Positions 29,090 to 39,243 of a stretch of 64,000 nt of DNA are shown here, piece by piece; positions within the stretch are counted from its first letter, which is position 1; every line of letters begins with the position of its first letter. The DNA is from Giesbergeria anulus. GTDB taxonomy: Bacteria > Pseudomonadota > Gammaproteobacteria > Burkholderiales > Burkholderiaceae_C. The notes beneath the pieces were generated by a model, which did no database searches, was not told where the DNA came from, and saw nothing but the letters and a program-made list of their open reading frames with translations. The stretch covers positions 791,140 through 855,139 of the forward strand of contig NZ_FOGD01000001.1 of assembly GCF_900111115.1 (NCBI RefSeq). The letters are read 5' to 3'. Made by a program: the position numbers and the translations under genes.

Positions 29090-30433
29090 ATGAAATACCA
29101 GTCCGTCACGCAGTTCTTAGAACAAGTTGCCCAACGCAATCCCGGCCAGCCTGAATTTTTGCAAGCTGTCACCGAGGTCATGGAAAGTTTGTGGCCGTTC
29201 ATCGAGAAGAACCCCCAGTACGCCGAGTTTGGTCTGCTAGAGCGCTTGGTCGAGCCTGAGCGCATCATCATGTTCCGTATCAGCTGGGTAGACGACCAAG
29301 GCCAAGTGCAAGTCAACAAGGGCTATCGCATCCAGCACAACATGGCCATCGGCCCCTACAAGGGCGGCCTGCGCTTTCATCCCTCGGTTAATTTGTCGGT
29401 GCTCAAGTTCTTGGCCTTTGAACAAACCTTCAAAAACGCCCTGACCACCCTGCCGATGGGTGGTGGCAAAGGTGGCTCCGATTTCGATCCCAAGGGCAAG
29501 AGCCAAGGCGAAATCATGCGCTTTTGCCAAGCCTTTGCCTCTGAACTGTTCCGCCATGTGGGTGCCGATACCGATGTGCCCGCCGGTGACATCGGCGTGG
29601 GTGGCCGCGAAGTCGGTTTCATCGCTGGTATGGTCAAGAAACTGTCCAACCGCGCCGATTGCGTCTTTACCGGCAAGGGCATCAGCTTTGGCGGCTCACT
29701 GGTTCGCCCCGAAGCCACTGGCTACGGTACCGTGTACTTTGCCAATGAGATGCTCAAGGCACGTGGCAAATCCTTCGCGGGCCTGACCGTATCGGTATCC
29801 GGTTCTGGCAATGTGGCCCAATACGCGGTCGAAAAAGCCATGCAGCTCGGCGCCAAGGTCATCACCGTGTCCGACTCTAGTGGCACTGTGGTTGATCAAG
29901 CGGGCTTCACGCCCGAAAAGCTCGCACTGCTCATGGACATCAAAAACAAGCAGTATGGCCGCGTCAGTGACTACGCAGCCAAAGTCGGCGCCCAGTTCCT
30001 GCCCGGTCTGCGCCCGTGGAGTGTCAAGGTCGATGTGGCCCTACCCTGCGCCACACAAAACGAACTCGACGAAGCCGATGCCAAAGCCCTGATCGCCAAT
30101 GGAGTGCTTTGCGTGGCTGAAGGTGCCAACATGCCCTCCACCATCGAAGCGGCCAAAGCTTTCGAGGCCGCTGGCGTGCTCTATGCCCCCGGTAAGGCGT
30201 CTAACGCTGGCGGCGTAGCCACTTCGGGGCTAGAAATGAGCCAGAACGCCCTGCGCCTGAACTGGAGCCGCGAAGAAGTGGATGCCCGCCTGCTGGGCAT
30301 CATGCAAGGTATCCATGCTGCCTGCCTGCAATACGGCCAACGCGCCGACGGCAGCGTCAGCTATATCGATGGTGCCAACATCGCTGGTTTTGTCAAAGTG
30401 GCTGATGCCATGTTGGGCCAAGGCGTACTTTAA
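29090..30433 (+). CDS. gdhA: NADP-specific glutamate dehydrogenase
   Basis: Cytoplasmic enzyme that makes glutamate from 2-oxoglutarate, ammonia and NADPH. The 447 residues match the hexameric small GDH. Substrate-site sequence GPYKGGLRFHPSVN and the catalytic lysine K127 in LPMGGGKGGSDFDP agree with E. coli GdhA. The dinucleotide loop is SGSGNVAQYA, and the length and K-rich GKSQGE stretch favour the NADP form. The ATG at 29090 has only a weak ribosome site. It has its own terminator and is a single-gene unit. Confidence 0.96.
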   Translation: MKYQSVTQFLEQVAQRNPGQPEFLQAVTEVMESLWPFIEKNPQYAEFGLLERLVEPERIIMFRISWVDDQGQVQVNKGYRIQHNMAIGPYKGGLRFHPSVNLSVLKFLAFEQTFKNALTTLPMGGGKGGSDFDPKGKSQGEIMRFCQAFASELFRHVGADTDVPAGDIGVGGREVGFIAGMVKKLSNRADCVFTGKGISFGGSLVRPEATGYGTVYFANEMLKARGKSFAGLTVSVSGSGNVAQYAVEKAMQLGAKVITVSDSSGTVVDQAGFTPEKLALLMDIKNKQYGRVSDYAAKVGAQFLPGLRPWSVKVDVALPCATQNELDEADAKALIANGVLCVAEGANMPSTIEAAKAFEAAGVLYAPGKASNAGGVATSGLEMSQNALRLNWSREEVDARLLGIMQGIHAACLQYGQRADGSVSYIDGANIAGFVKVADAMLGQGVL

Positions 30434-30471
30434 GCCTGACCAACAAAACGGCTGTGTAGTCACCCATCCCC

Positions 30472-30493
30472 AAGGAGCTTCGGCTCCTTTTTT
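30472..30493 (+). terminator. gdhA: Intrinsic terminator of gdhA
   Basis: AAGGAGC (30472-30478), a very stable TTCG tetraloop, GCTCCTT (30483-30489) and a run of six T. It lies 38 bases after the gdhA stop. Confidence 0.9.
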
Positions 30494-30627
30494 ACATCCA
30501 AGCAGCACCGTTTTGCGCAGGTGCCCCCATAGTGCAAGCGCGCTGAAAGGGGTCTACCGGTAAAATCAAGAGCCTGCCCCATCCATCTGCGGATGCCTGG
30601 CATCTCTCAACCTCCTGATCGACAACC

Positions 30628-31170
30628 ATGTCCCTGAACCTAGTTACCGCCGGCAAAAACGTTCCAGAAGCCTTCAACGTGGTCATTGAAATCCCGATGG
30701 ATTCCGACCCGATCAAATACGAAGTAGACAAGGAATCGGGTGCCATTTTTGTGGACCGTTTCATGACTACGGCCATGTACTACCCCTCCAACTACGGCTA
30801 TGTGCCCCAAACCCTCAGCGGTGATGGTGATCCAGTGGACGTGCTGGTGATTACCCCCTACCCGCTGCTGCCCGGTGTGGTAGTGCCTTGCCGTGCCTTG
30901 GGCATCCTGAAAATGGAAGATGAGGCAGGTGTCGATGGCAAAGTGCTGGCTGTGCCCACCAACAAAGTGTTAGCAATGTACTCGGCTTGGAAAGACATTG
31001 GCGATGTCAACCCCATGCGCCTGAAGGCTATCAGCCACTTCTTTGAACACTACAAAGATCTGGAAGAAGGCAAATGGGTCAAAGTACTGGGCTGGGAAGG
31101 CGTTGAGGCTGCCCACACCGAAATCACCGACGGCATTGCCAACTACCAAAAAGCACAAGCACAGGCTTAA
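30628..31170 (+). CDS. ppa: Inorganic pyrophosphatase, family I
   Basis: Soluble cytoplasmic enzyme that hydrolyses pyrophosphate, pulling biosynthetic reactions forward. The 180 residues are typical of bacterial hexameric enzymes. The family signature DGDPVDVLV (with the Mg2+-binding aspartates), [13 protein letters not shown], and the C-terminal [18 protein letters not shown] are all present. No clear Shine-Dalgarno before the ATG. It is a single-gene unit with a terminator. Confidence 0.96.
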   Translation: MSLNLVTAGKNVPEAFNVVIEIPMDSDPIKYEVDKESGAIFVDRFMTTAMYYPSNYGYVPQTLSGDGDPVDVLVITPYPLLPGVVVPCRALGILKMEDEAGVDGKVLAVPTNKVLAMYSAWKDIGDVNPMRLKAISHFFEHYKDLEEGKWVKVLGWEGVEAAHTEITDGIANYQKAQAQA

Positions 31171-31191
31171 CACCAGCTTGCAGCTCCCAAC

Positions 31192-31225
31192 AAAAAAGCC
31201 TGCCCCATCGTGGGCAGGCTTTTTT
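31192..31225. terminator. Bidirectional intrinsic terminator (ppa / nuo operon)
   Basis: A run of six A, GCCTGCCC (31198-31205), a 6-base loop, GGGCAGGC (31212-31219) and a run of six T. It lies between ppa on the plus strand and the end of the nuo/DUF2818 operon on the minus strand and should serve both. Confidence 0.9.
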
Positions 31226-31240
31226 ATGCTCTTTTATTAT

Positions 31241-31567
31241 TTACCGCGTTTCAGAATCAGCAGTGCGCCGGTGGTGCAGCAAATAACGAAACACAAACCC
31301 AGGAAACGCCAGCGTGACAAACAGAGTGGCAGTCACAGCATAAAACTCCCACGTTTGCGGCGCAATCTGCCCCACGCGCTGTTCTAACCACAAAGCCAAA
31401 CCGCCCACCAGAAAATACCAACAGATCAATTCCAGCAGGTGCCACCATAGGTTTTTGCCTTGGCGCAGTACAGGCCCCAATAGTAAAAGACGCTGGTGCA
31501 TGAAAGGCAGGTTGGCTGCCAATAAGGCAGCCAACACCACAAACCAGATGGCGGCTGTCTGGGTCAT
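31241..31567 (-). CDS. DUF2818 family membrane protein
   Basis: A 108-residue protein with three hydrophobic segments (about 5-23, 43-62 and 72-92). I recognise it as the DUF2818 protein that accompanies nuoN in Burkholderiales; its function is unknown. It is the last gene of the complex I operon, 5 bases after nuoN, so it is co-transcribed. An accessory role in complex I assembly or stability is an inference from this constant position only. RHHRR-like basic residues close the C-terminus. Confidence 0.85.
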   Translation of the reverse strand: MTQTAAIWFVVLAALLAANLPFMHQRLLLLGPVLRQGKNLWWHLLELICWYFLVGGLALWLEQRVGQIAPQTWEFYAVTATLFVTLAFPGFVFRYLLHHRRTADSETR

Positions 31568-31572
31568 GCGCT

Positions 31573-33066
31573 TTAGGTAGCCAAAGAACGCATGATGGCA
31601 TCAGCACACAAGGACATCAGACCGCTGGGCAAAATACCCAGAATCAGCACCAAGGCACCATTGATAGTCAACACCACACGCACTTCCAGCGGCGCCGAAA
31701 CATGGGTAGCAGTGAGGGGAGCATCAAAATACATCACCTTCACCACACGCAAATAATAGAAGGCACCGATCAGCGACATCACTACAGCAAACACAGCCAA
31801 GGCAATATACAAACTCTGCCCTGAAGCCATCAGAGATTGCAGCACGGCCAGCTTGGCATAGAAACCAACCATAGGTGGAATACCAGCCATCGAGAACAAG
31901 CAAATCGCCAACACTGCTGCATACAGTGGGCTGCGCTGATTCAGACCGGCCATATCAGCAATCTCTTCGCTCTCAAAACCTTCACGGGCCAGCAACAAAA
32001 TCACGCCGAACGATGCCAAAGTAGTCAACACATAGGTGACAACATAGAACATGGCTGAACTGTAGGCGCTCTGAATAGTTGCAGCCTCTACATTGCCATT
32101 AACGACACCAGACATCAAACCTAGCAGGACAAACCCCATCTGGGAAATCGTCGAGTAAGCCAACATGCGCTTGAGGTTAGTCTGGGCAATAGCCGCCAAG
32201 TTACCTACCAGCAGCGAAGCAATCGCCAGCACACCCAACATCTGCTGCCAGTCAATAGCCAATGGCAGCAAACCATCTACCAACAAACGCATCACAATGG
32301 CAAAGGCTGCCAGTTTGGGCGCGCCACCAATCATCAGCGTAATGGCGGTAGGTGCACCTTGGTAGACGTCAGGCACCCACATGTGAAACGGTGCAGCCCC
32401 CAGTTTAAAGGCCAAGCCAGCAACCACAAACACCACACCAAACACCAGCACTTGGTGGCGGATCTGACCAGAATTAACCGCCTTGAATACCTCACCAATG
32501 TCTAAGGAACCTGTAGCACCATAGATCATGGACAAACCGTAAAGCAAGAAACCACTGGCCATAGCGCCAAGAATGAAATACTTCATGGCAGCTTCGGTCG
32601 CTGTAGTGTGATCACGACGCAGTGCCACCAACGCATAGCCAGACAGCGTCAACAACTCCAAACCCAGATAAATGAGCAGGAAATTGTTACCGCTGATCAT
32701 GACAAACATGCCCAACAACGACAGCAAACCAATCGTGAAAAATTCACCGCCACGCAACATGTCACGATCAGCCGCATAGGGACGACCATAAATGAAGGTG
32801 ACAATCATGGCGACAGAGGCAAAACACTTGAGCCAGTTGCCCATAGGGTCACTGACCACCATATTGCCAAAACCATAGAAAGTGTTACCACTGCTGGCAT
32901 ACACCCCTTGCAGTACTGCCAGCACCACCAGCGTCAGAAGAGTAAGAACGTAGGTACCGGTGCGACGGGGGCTGTTCATACCCAGATCGGCCAAAGCAAT
33001 CACGCAGGTCATGACCAGCAGCAATATCTCTGGGTAAATCGCAAGCCAACTGATATTGTCAATCAT
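31573..33066 (-). CDS. nuoN: NADH-quinone oxidoreductase subunit N
   Basis: Antiporter-like membrane subunit of complex I, 497 residues, with the many membrane helices of the Mrp family. Charged residues in the half-channels are visible, including [36 protein letters not shown] (the conserved Lys and His) and [15 protein letters not shown]. It helps carry protons across the inner membrane. It is the last nuo subunit, 24 bases after nuoM. Confidence 0.96.
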   Translation of the reverse strand: MIDNISWLAIYPEILLLVMTCVIALADLGMNSPRRTGTYVLTLLTLVVLAVLQGVYASSGNTFYGFGNMVVSDPMGNWLKCFASVAMIVTFIYGRPYAADRDMLRGGEFFTIGLLSLLGMFVMISGNNFLLIYLGLELLTLSGYALVALRRDHTTATEAAMKYFILGAMASGFLLYGLSMIYGATGSLDIGEVFKAVNSGQIRHQVLVFGVVFVVAGLAFKLGAAPFHMWVPDVYQGAPTAITLMIGGAPKLAAFAIVMRLLVDGLLPLAIDWQQMLGVLAIASLLVGNLAAIAQTNLKRMLAYSTISQMGFVLLGLMSGVVNGNVEAATIQSAYSSAMFYVVTYVLTTLASFGVILLLAREGFESEEIADMAGLNQRSPLYAAVLAICLFSMAGIPPMVGFYAKLAVLQSLMASGQSLYIALAVFAVVMSLIGAFYYLRVVKVMYFDAPLTATHVSAPLEVRVVLTINGALVLILGILPSGLMSLCADAIMRSLAT

Positions 33067-33090
33067 CTCGAGTCTCTCAGTTCAGTATGC

Positions 33091-34566
33091 TCAGTTCAGC
33101 TTGGACAAGGCCACATGCTTGAGCAGCTCAGCCACAGAAGCATCCATCACGTCAGTAAAAGGACGGGGATAGAGGCCCATATAGAGTACTGCCACCGCCA
33201 ACAAGGCCATGATGAAAAATTCACGGCTACCAATATCCTTGAGTTCTTTCACATGGTCATTGGCTACAGGGCCAAGATAGACACGCTTGAACATCCACAG
33301 GCTATAGGCAGCGCCCCAAATCAGCGCAGTAGCGGCACCCATGCCAACCCAAAAGTTAGACTTGACGGCAGCCAAAATCACCATCCACTCGCCCACAAAA
33401 CCTGCCGTACCGGGCAAACCAGAATTGGCCATCGTGAACAGCAAGGCAAAGGCAGCAAACTTGGGCATGGTATTGACGACACCGCCGTAGTCAGCGATTT
33501 CACGCGAATGCATACGGTCGTACAACACCCCAATGGACAAGAACATGGCCCCAGACACAAAGCCGTGGGAGATCATTTGTACCAAACCGCCTGAAACACC
33601 TAAGTCATTGAAGACAAAGAATCCCAAGGTAACAAAACCCATGTGTGCCACGGAGGAGTAGGCCACCAGTTTTTTCATGTCCTTCTGCACCATCGCCACC
33701 AAGCCGACATACAACACAGCCAGCAGGGACAATGCAATCATCAGCCAAGCCCATTCGCGCGAAGCATCTGGGGCAATAGGTAGCGAGAAACGCAAGAAAC
33801 CATACGCACCCAGTTTGAGCATGATGGCTGCCAGCACAGCAGAACCACCAGTAGGCGCTTCAACGTGCACGTCTGGTAGCCAAGTATGCACTGGCCACAT
33901 AGGCACCTTCACAGCAAAGGCGGCAAAGAAGGCAAAGAACAGCAAAGTCTGCGCATGGGCGCTCAAAGGCAACTTGTGCCAAGTAGCAATATCAAAACTA
34001 CCGCCCGATTGATGGTACAGATAAATCAGGGCGATCAACGTTAACAAAGAACCAAGCAACGTATAAAGGAAGAACTTAAACGCTGCATAGATTTTGCGTG
34101 GGCCACCCCAGATACCGATGATCAGGTACATCGGTATCAGCGTCGCCTCAAAGAACACATAAAACAGCATCCCATCCAAGGCAGCAAATACACCAATCAT
34201 GAGTCCTGACAAAATCAGGAATGCTCCCATATATTGGTTGACACGCTCAGTGATCGACTCCCAAGACGCAAGCACCACGATCACTGTGATAAATGCTGTC
34301 AAAGGGACAAACCAGAACGAAATACCATCTACACCAAGGTGATAGAAGATATTAAAAGCGTCAATCCAAGGTGTCCTCTCGACAAACTGCATCGAAGCAG
34401 TGCCCAGTTGAAAACCACTGTACAAAGGCAAAGTCACCAGAAAACTGATAACCGCACCCACCAATGCCAGCCAGCGTACAGCCTGCACTTGGCTTTCACG
34501 CCCTAGAGGCAGCAATAGCGCACCAAACGCGATGGGCGTCCAGATAGCAAGACTCAACAAACCCAT
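33091..34566 (-). CDS. nuoM: NADH-quinone oxidoreductase subunit M
   Basis: Antiporter-like proton-pumping subunit of complex I, 491 residues. It contains the family motifs FFEATLIPMYLIIGIWGG (key Glu), FAVKVPMWPVHTWLPDVHVEAPT and KKLVAYSSVAHMGF. The ATG at 34566 (MGLLSLAIW) is the family's start; the frame continues to 34599 but would overlap nuoL. GGAG stands 10 bases upstream, right after the nuoL stop. Confidence 0.96.
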   Translation of the reverse strand: MGLLSLAIWTPIAFGALLLPLGRESQVQAVRWLALVGAVISFLVTLPLYSGFQLGTASMQFVERTPWIDAFNIFYHLGVDGISFWFVPLTAFITVIVVLASWESITERVNQYMGAFLILSGLMIGVFAALDGMLFYVFFEATLIPMYLIIGIWGGPRKIYAAFKFFLYTLLGSLLTLIALIYLYHQSGGSFDIATWHKLPLSAHAQTLLFFAFFAAFAVKVPMWPVHTWLPDVHVEAPTGGSAVLAAIMLKLGAYGFLRFSLPIAPDASREWAWLMIALSLLAVLYVGLVAMVQKDMKKLVAYSSVAHMGFVTLGFFVFNDLGVSGGLVQMISHGFVSGAMFLSIGVLYDRMHSREIADYGGVVNTMPKFAAFALLFTMANSGLPGTAGFVGEWMVILAAVKSNFWVGMGAATALIWGAAYSLWMFKRVYLGPVANDHVKELKDIGSREFFIMALLAVAVLYMGLYPRPFTDVMDASVAELLKHVALSKLN

Positions 34567-34579
34567 TTTTGTTTTTCTC

Positions 34580-36613
34580 CTACTTGTTGAGCCAGACAAA
34601 CCAAGTCATGAGGGCAAAAACGCCCAACAGCATGACCAATGCATAGTGGTAAACATACCCCGTCTGCATCCGGCGAACCAGCCCTGCAATCCATCCGACC
34701 AACTTCCAGGAACCATTGACAACTGCACCGTCAATCAGCATCTGGTCGCCACCCTTCCACAAACCGGTACCTAAAGCACGAGCACCACGTGCCAAGATGT
34801 TTTCGTTGATCCAATCTAAGTAGTACTTATTTTCCAACAACGTAAAGATGGGCATACATGCCTTCTTAATCGCTGTGGGTACTGCTGGATTAACCATGTA
34901 CATGTAGTAGGACAGTGCTACGCCTGCCACAGCCAGCCAGAAAGGTGCTGTTTGCAACCCATGCATAGCCATTGCTACAGGGCCGTGGAAAATTTCTGCC
35001 AACTTTGCCATGGCAGGGTGCTTCACAGCATCAACAAAGATCACATCCTTGAAGAAATCACCAAACAACATCGGCTGAATCGTCATAAAACCGATGATCA
35101 CCGAAGGTATGGCCAATAAGACCAAAGGCAAGGTGACAACCCAAGGCGACTCATGGGGTTTGCCATCGCCATGACCGTGGTGATCATCATGACCGTGGTC
35201 ATCATGGTGATGGGCATCTGGGTTCTGATCGTAGCGCTCCTTGCCATGGAACACCAAGAAGTACATACGGAACGAATAGAACGCCGTGACAAACACACCA
35301 GCCAAGACTGCAAAATGGGCAAAACCAGCAGCCGGCAAGTGGCTAAAATGCACCGCCTCAATAATACTGTCTTTGGAATAGAAACCAGAAAACAGTGGCG
35401 TACCAATCAGCGCCAAAGATCCCAACAACGAAGTAATCCAAGTGATAGGCATATACTTACGTACGCCACCCATCCAACGAATGTCTTGGTTATGGTGCAT
35501 GCCCATGATGACCGAACCAGCACCCAAGAAGAGCAGCGCTTTAAAGAATGCGTGGGTCATCAAGTGGAACACCGCTACCGAATAAGCAGAAGCGCCCAAA
35601 GCAACCGTCATGTAACCCAACTGCGACAGTGTCGAATAAGCTACCACACGCTTGATATCGTTCTGGATGATGCCCAAGAAACCCATGAACAAAGCTGTAA
35701 TGGAACCAATGACCAAAATGAAATTCAACGCAGTATCACTCAGCTCAAACAAGGGTGACATACGCGATACCATGAAGATACCTGCTGTCACCATCGTTGC
35801 TGCGTGAATCAGTGCAGAAATGGGCGTTGGACCTTCCATGGAGTCAGGCAACCAAACATGCAAAGGAAACTGCGCCGACTTGCCCATAGCACCAATGAAC
35901 AGACAAATGCAGGTCACTGTTACCAACATCCAGTCAGTACCGTAGCCAAATGGCATAGCACCCAGTTCAGCGGATTTGCTAAAAATTTCGCTGTAATTGA
36001 GGGTGCCTGTATAGGCAGCAATCAGGCCGATACCCAAAATGAAACCGAAGTCACCAACACGGTTGACCAAAAAGGCTTTCATATTGGCGAAAATCGCCGA
36101 TGGTTTGTTGAACCAGAAACCAATCAACAAATAAGACACCAAACCGACTGCTTCCCAACCGAAGAAGAGTTGCAGTAAGTTGTTGCTCATGACCAGCATG
36201 AGCATGGAGAAGGTAAAGAGCGAAATGTAAGAGAAAAAGCGGTTGTAGCCTTCATCCTCTTCCATGTAACCAATCGTGTAGATATGCACCATCAACGAGA
36301 CGAAAGTGACTACACACATCATCATGGCCGTGAGGGAATCAATCAGGAAACCTACTTCCATCTTGAGTCCGCCAACCACCATCCAGGTGTAAATCGTCTC
36401 GTTGAAGCGAGCACCATCGACCACCACGCTTTGCAGCGTCATGGCTGAGAGGATGAATGCCATCAAGACACCAGCGATGGTCAGCATGTGCGAAGCACGG
36501 CGACCAATCCAGTTACCACCAAAGGCAGTACCAAAAATGCCGGCGAGCGCAGCACCCACCAGCGGAGCTAGCGGAACTGCCAACAGCGTTGAAGCAGAAA
36601 GGGTTTGACTCAT
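34580..36613 (-). CDS. nuoL: NADH-quinone oxidoreductase subunit L
   Basis: The largest antiporter-like subunit of complex I, 677 residues, with a lateral amphipathic helix at its C-terminal end that spans the membrane arm in known structures. Motifs include WEAVGLVSYLLIGFW (Glu), GKSAQFPLHVWLPDSMEGPTPISAL and IKRVVAYSTLSQLGYM. A histidine/aspartate-rich loop occurs between helices (NPDAHHHDDHGHDDHHGHGD, coded at about 35160-35235). Start at ATG 36613, 27 bases after nuoK. Confidence 0.97.
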   Translation of the reverse strand: MSQTLSASTLLAVPLAPLVGAALAGIFGTAFGGNWIGRRASHMLTIAGVLMAFILSAMTLQSVVVDGARFNETIYTWMVVGGLKMEVGFLIDSLTAMMMCVVTFVSLMVHIYTIGYMEEDEGYNRFFSYISLFTFSMLMLVMSNNLLQLFFGWEAVGLVSYLLIGFWFNKPSAIFANMKAFLVNRVGDFGFILGIGLIAAYTGTLNYSEIFSKSAELGAMPFGYGTDWMLVTVTCICLFIGAMGKSAQFPLHVWLPDSMEGPTPISALIHAATMVTAGIFMVSRMSPLFELSDTALNFILVIGSITALFMGFLGIIQNDIKRVVAYSTLSQLGYMTVALGASAYSVAVFHLMTHAFFKALLFLGAGSVIMGMHHNQDIRWMGGVRKYMPITWITSLLGSLALIGTPLFSGFYSKDSIIEAVHFSHLPAAGFAHFAVLAGVFVTAFYSFRMYFLVFHGKERYDQNPDAHHHDDHGHDDHHGHGDGKPHESPWVVTLPLVLLAIPSVIIGFMTIQPMLFGDFFKDVIFVDAVKHPAMAKLAEIFHGPVAMAMHGLQTAPFWLAVAGVALSYYMYMVNPAVPTAIKKACMPIFTLLENKYYLDWINENILARGARALGTGLWKGGDQMLIDGAVVNGSWKLVGWIAGLVRRMQTGYVYHYALVMLLGVFALMTWFVWLNK

Positions 36614-36640
36614 TGTGGAGAACCTTGCATATCCGGCATA

Positions 36641-36949
36641 TCAACCGCGAAGAGTATCGAGGGCTTCCGCATCGATATTCGACTTATTACGGAACAGTAG
36701 CACCAGGATGGCCAAACCGATGGCCGACTCGGCTGCAGCGACCGTCAAGATAAAGAAAACAAACACTTGCCGGTGCATATCCCCCAAGTAATGGGAGAAG
36801 GCCACGAAATTCATATTGACCGCCAACAGCATCAACTCAATGGCCATCAGCAACACAATCAGGTTTTTCCGGTTCAGAAAAATTCCGACGACAGCCAAAG
36901 CAAACAGCATGGCTCCCAAGGAAAGAAAATGCCCTAGAGTGAGTATCAT
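36641..36949 (-). CDS. nuoK: NADH-quinone oxidoreductase subunit K
   Basis: A 102-residue membrane subunit with three helices; two conserved glutamates on the helices are in [10 protein letters not shown] and [12 protein letters not shown] and take part in proton transfer. Its ATG overlaps the nuoJ stop (ATGA), a sign of coupled translation. Confidence 0.96.
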   Translation of the reverse strand: MILTLGHFLSLGAMLFALAVVGIFLNRKNLIVLLMAIELMLLAVNMNFVAFSHYLGDMHRQVFVFFILTVAAAESAIGLAILVLLFRNKSNIDAEALDTLRG

Positions 36950-37605
36950 GCTTTTTTCTCCTCACCAACTACAGGTTCAGTACTAACTGGCCGCGTCGCG
37001 TCCAATTTAATCAGACGCACCCGATCTTCAGCCCGTACACGCACTTGAATAGAAGGGTCAATGGCTTTGCTGTCTTTGCGACGACGCAGGGTCAAGGCAA
37101 TCGCAGCCACCATCGCCAGCAGAAGAATGACAGCAGCAATTTCTACTGGATACAGATACTGGGTGTACATCAAACGCCCCAGCTCTCTGGCATTGAAATA
37201 GGGAATAGCGTTACCTGCAGCATCCAATGCTGTCGCCATGGCCTTCGGTTCATCTACGCTACCAAAGCCACCCATCAACACCGCAGCCATTTCTAGTGCA
37301 ATCAGAGCGCCCATACCAGCAGCTAAGGGAAAGTTTTTCCAAAATCCCTGCCGCAAGGCATCTACACGAATATCGAGCATCATCACGACAAACATGAAGA
37401 GCACCATGACCGCTCCCAGATACACCAGGATCAGCACAATCGCCAAAAATTCGGCTTTTAGCAGAAGCCACACACCCGCAGCTTGCGAAAATGCCAAAAT
37501 TAAATGCAATACGGCATGCACCGGATTGCGCGCTGTAATAACCCGGAAGGCTGAATAAAGCAGCACAACCGAGAACAGATAGAAGAAACCAGTCTTGGCG
37601 TCCAT
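36946..37605 (-). CDS. nuoJ: NADH-quinone oxidoreductase subunit J
   Basis: A 219-residue membrane subunit with about five helices. The helix containing [22 protein letters not shown] carries the conserved tyrosine/glycine bulge known to move during turnover. The C-terminal tail is charged and extends further than the E. coli protein (184 aa). The stop overlaps the nuoK start. Confidence 0.95.
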   Translation of the reverse strand: MDAKTGFFYLFSVVLLYSAFRVITARNPVHAVLHLILAFSQAAGVWLLLKAEFLAIVLILVYLGAVMVLFMFVVMMLDIRVDALRQGFWKNFPLAAGMGALIALEMAAVLMGGFGSVDEPKAMATALDAAGNAIPYFNARELGRLMYTQYLYPVEIAAVILLLAMVAAIALTLRRRKDSKAIDPSIQVRVRAEDRVRLIKLDATRPVSTEPVVGEEKKA

Positions 37606-37645
37606 GAATCGGTCTTTTTAGAGTTCTGACGAATGGAGATGCAAC

Positions 37646-38152
37646 TTAGCGGTACTTGGCATCTGCAGCTTTGGCAGCAGCGATTTCCGTCTCATACCGA
37701 TCACCCACAGCTAGAAGCATATCTTTGGTGAAGTACAGGTCACCGCGCTTTTCACCATGGTATTCGAGGATCTGGGTTTCAACGATCGAATCGACCGGAC
37801 AACTCTCCTCGCAGAAACCACAGAAAATGCACTTGGTCAGATCAATGTCATAGCGGGTGGTGCGACGCGAACCATCCGCACGCACATCCGACTCAATCGT
37901 AATGGCAGTTGCAGGACAGACAGCTTCACACAATTTGCAGGCGATGCAACGCTCTTCGCCATTATCATAGCGACGCAGGGCATGCAGGCCACGAAAGCGT
38001 GGTGACAGTGGTGTTTTTTCCTCAGGAAATTGCACTGTCACTTTACGCTTGAAGGTGTAACGACCAGTCAGAGACATGCCCTTGACCAGCTCCACCAACA
38101 TGAAGCTTTTGAAGAAATCCTTGAAGGAAAAGGATGCAGCTGTGGCAGCCAT
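37646..38152 (-). CDS. nuoI: NADH-quinone oxidoreductase subunit I (two 4Fe-4S clusters)
   Basis: A peripheral-arm ferredoxin-like subunit of 168 residues that carries clusters N6a and N6b. Cysteines are C69, C72, C75 and C79 ([12 protein letters not shown]) and C108, C111, C114 and C118 ([12 protein letters not shown]). I chose the ATG at 38152: the sequence then matches the family's length and GGGGA lies 7 bases upstream. An alternative ATG at 38170 overlaps the nuoH stop as ATGA and would add six residues. Both are plausible. Confidence 0.94.
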   Translation of the reverse strand: MAATAASFSFKDFFKSFMLVELVKGMSLTGRYTFKRKVTVQFPEEKTPLSPRFRGLHALRRYDNGEERCIACKLCEAVCPATAITIESDVRADGSRRTTRYDIDLTKCIFCGFCEESCPVDSIVETQILEYHGEKRGDLYFTKDMLLAVGDRYETEIAAAKAADAKYR

Positions 38153-38166
38153 TCGTGTATCCCCGT

Positions 38167-39243
38167 TCATTTCCAGATATTCCAAGGCGAAAGCAACCAG
38201 CCGCCAACAATGACCAACCACACCAAAGTGACTGGAATGAAAATCTTCCAACCCAGACGCATGATCTGGTCATAACGGAAGCGTGGGAAGGTAGCGCGAA
38301 TCCAGATGAACATCGACACAACCACAAAAGTCTTGAGACCCAGCCAAATCCAACCAGGAATGAAGTCCAGCGCTGCCACTGGGGACAACCAGCCACCCAA
38401 GAACATCAGTACGGCCAGAATCGACACCAACCACATACTGGCATATTCAGCCAAGAAGAAGATGGCAAAGCCCATGCCAGAGTATTCCACCATGTGACCA
38501 GCAACAATTTCTGCTTCGCCTTCTACCACGTCAAAAGGATGGCGATTGACTTCAGCCACACCAGAGATCAGATAGACAATAAAAATGGGGAACAGAGGCA
38601 ACCAGTTCCAAGACAGGAAATTCAGACCATACGATGCGGCCATACCTGATGCTTGACTCGTGACCACAGCAGTGAGATTCATGCTGCCAGACACCATGAT
38701 GACCACCAAGAAACAAAAGCCCATGGCGATTTCGTAGCTTACCATCTGCGCCGACGCGCGCATGGCACCCAAAAAGGCATATTTAGAGTTGGAAGCCCAG
38801 CCAGCAATAATGACACCATAAACCTCAATCGAGGTGATAGCCATCATCAGCAAAATGCCAACGTTGACATTGGTCAATGCCACGTCAGGGCCAAAAGGCA
38901 CGACTACCCACGCGGCCAAGGCTGGCATGATAGCCATCACGGGGCCAAGAATAAACAATCCCTTGCTAGAAGCAGAAGGTTGAATAATTTCTTTGGTCAA
39001 CAGCTTCAGAGCATCGGCAATGGGCTGCAACAACCCCATAGGGCCGACACGGTTGGGGCCAAGGCGCACCTGCATGAACCCCAACAGCTTACGCTCCCAA
39101 AGAGTCAAGTAAGCTACAGCCCCCATCAAAGGAGCCAGAATCACTACAATTTTCAGAAGGATCCAGAGCACTGGCCAAGCTGCTGCTGTCCACCATGCTT
39201 GGGAGGAGAGTCCCAAGCCACCGTTGTAAATTGCATCAATCAT
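38167..39243 (-). CDS. nuoH: NADH-quinone oxidoreductase subunit H
   Basis: A 358-residue membrane subunit that lines the quinone channel. Eight or so helices are evident. Conserved parts are [49 protein letters not shown] (acidic loop at the quinone tunnel) and [18 protein letters not shown]. Its ATG overlaps the nuoG stop by 4 bases. Confidence 0.97.
   Translation of the reverse strand: MIDAIYNGGLGLSSQAWWTAAAWPVLWILLKIVVILAPLMGAVAYLTLWERKLLGFMQVRLGPNRVGPMGLLQPIADALKLLTKEIIQPSASSKGLFILGPVMAIMPALAAWVVVPFGPDVALTNVNVGILLMMAITSIEVYGVIIAGWASNSKYAFLGAMRASAQMVSYEIAMGFCFLVVIMVSGSMNLTAVVTSQASGMAASYGLNFLSWNWLPLFPIFIVYLISGVAEVNRHPFDVVEGEAEIVAGHMVEYSGMGFAIFFLAEYASMWLVSILAVLMFLGGWLSPVAALDFIPGWIWLGLKTFVVVSMFIWIRATFPRFRYDQIMRLGWKIFIPVTLVWLVIVGGWLLSPWNIWK

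Noticed and set aside
32608..33594. A 328-codon plus-strand frame opposite nuoN and nuoM
   Set aside because: No recognisable domain; it crosses two real genes and has no ribosome site.
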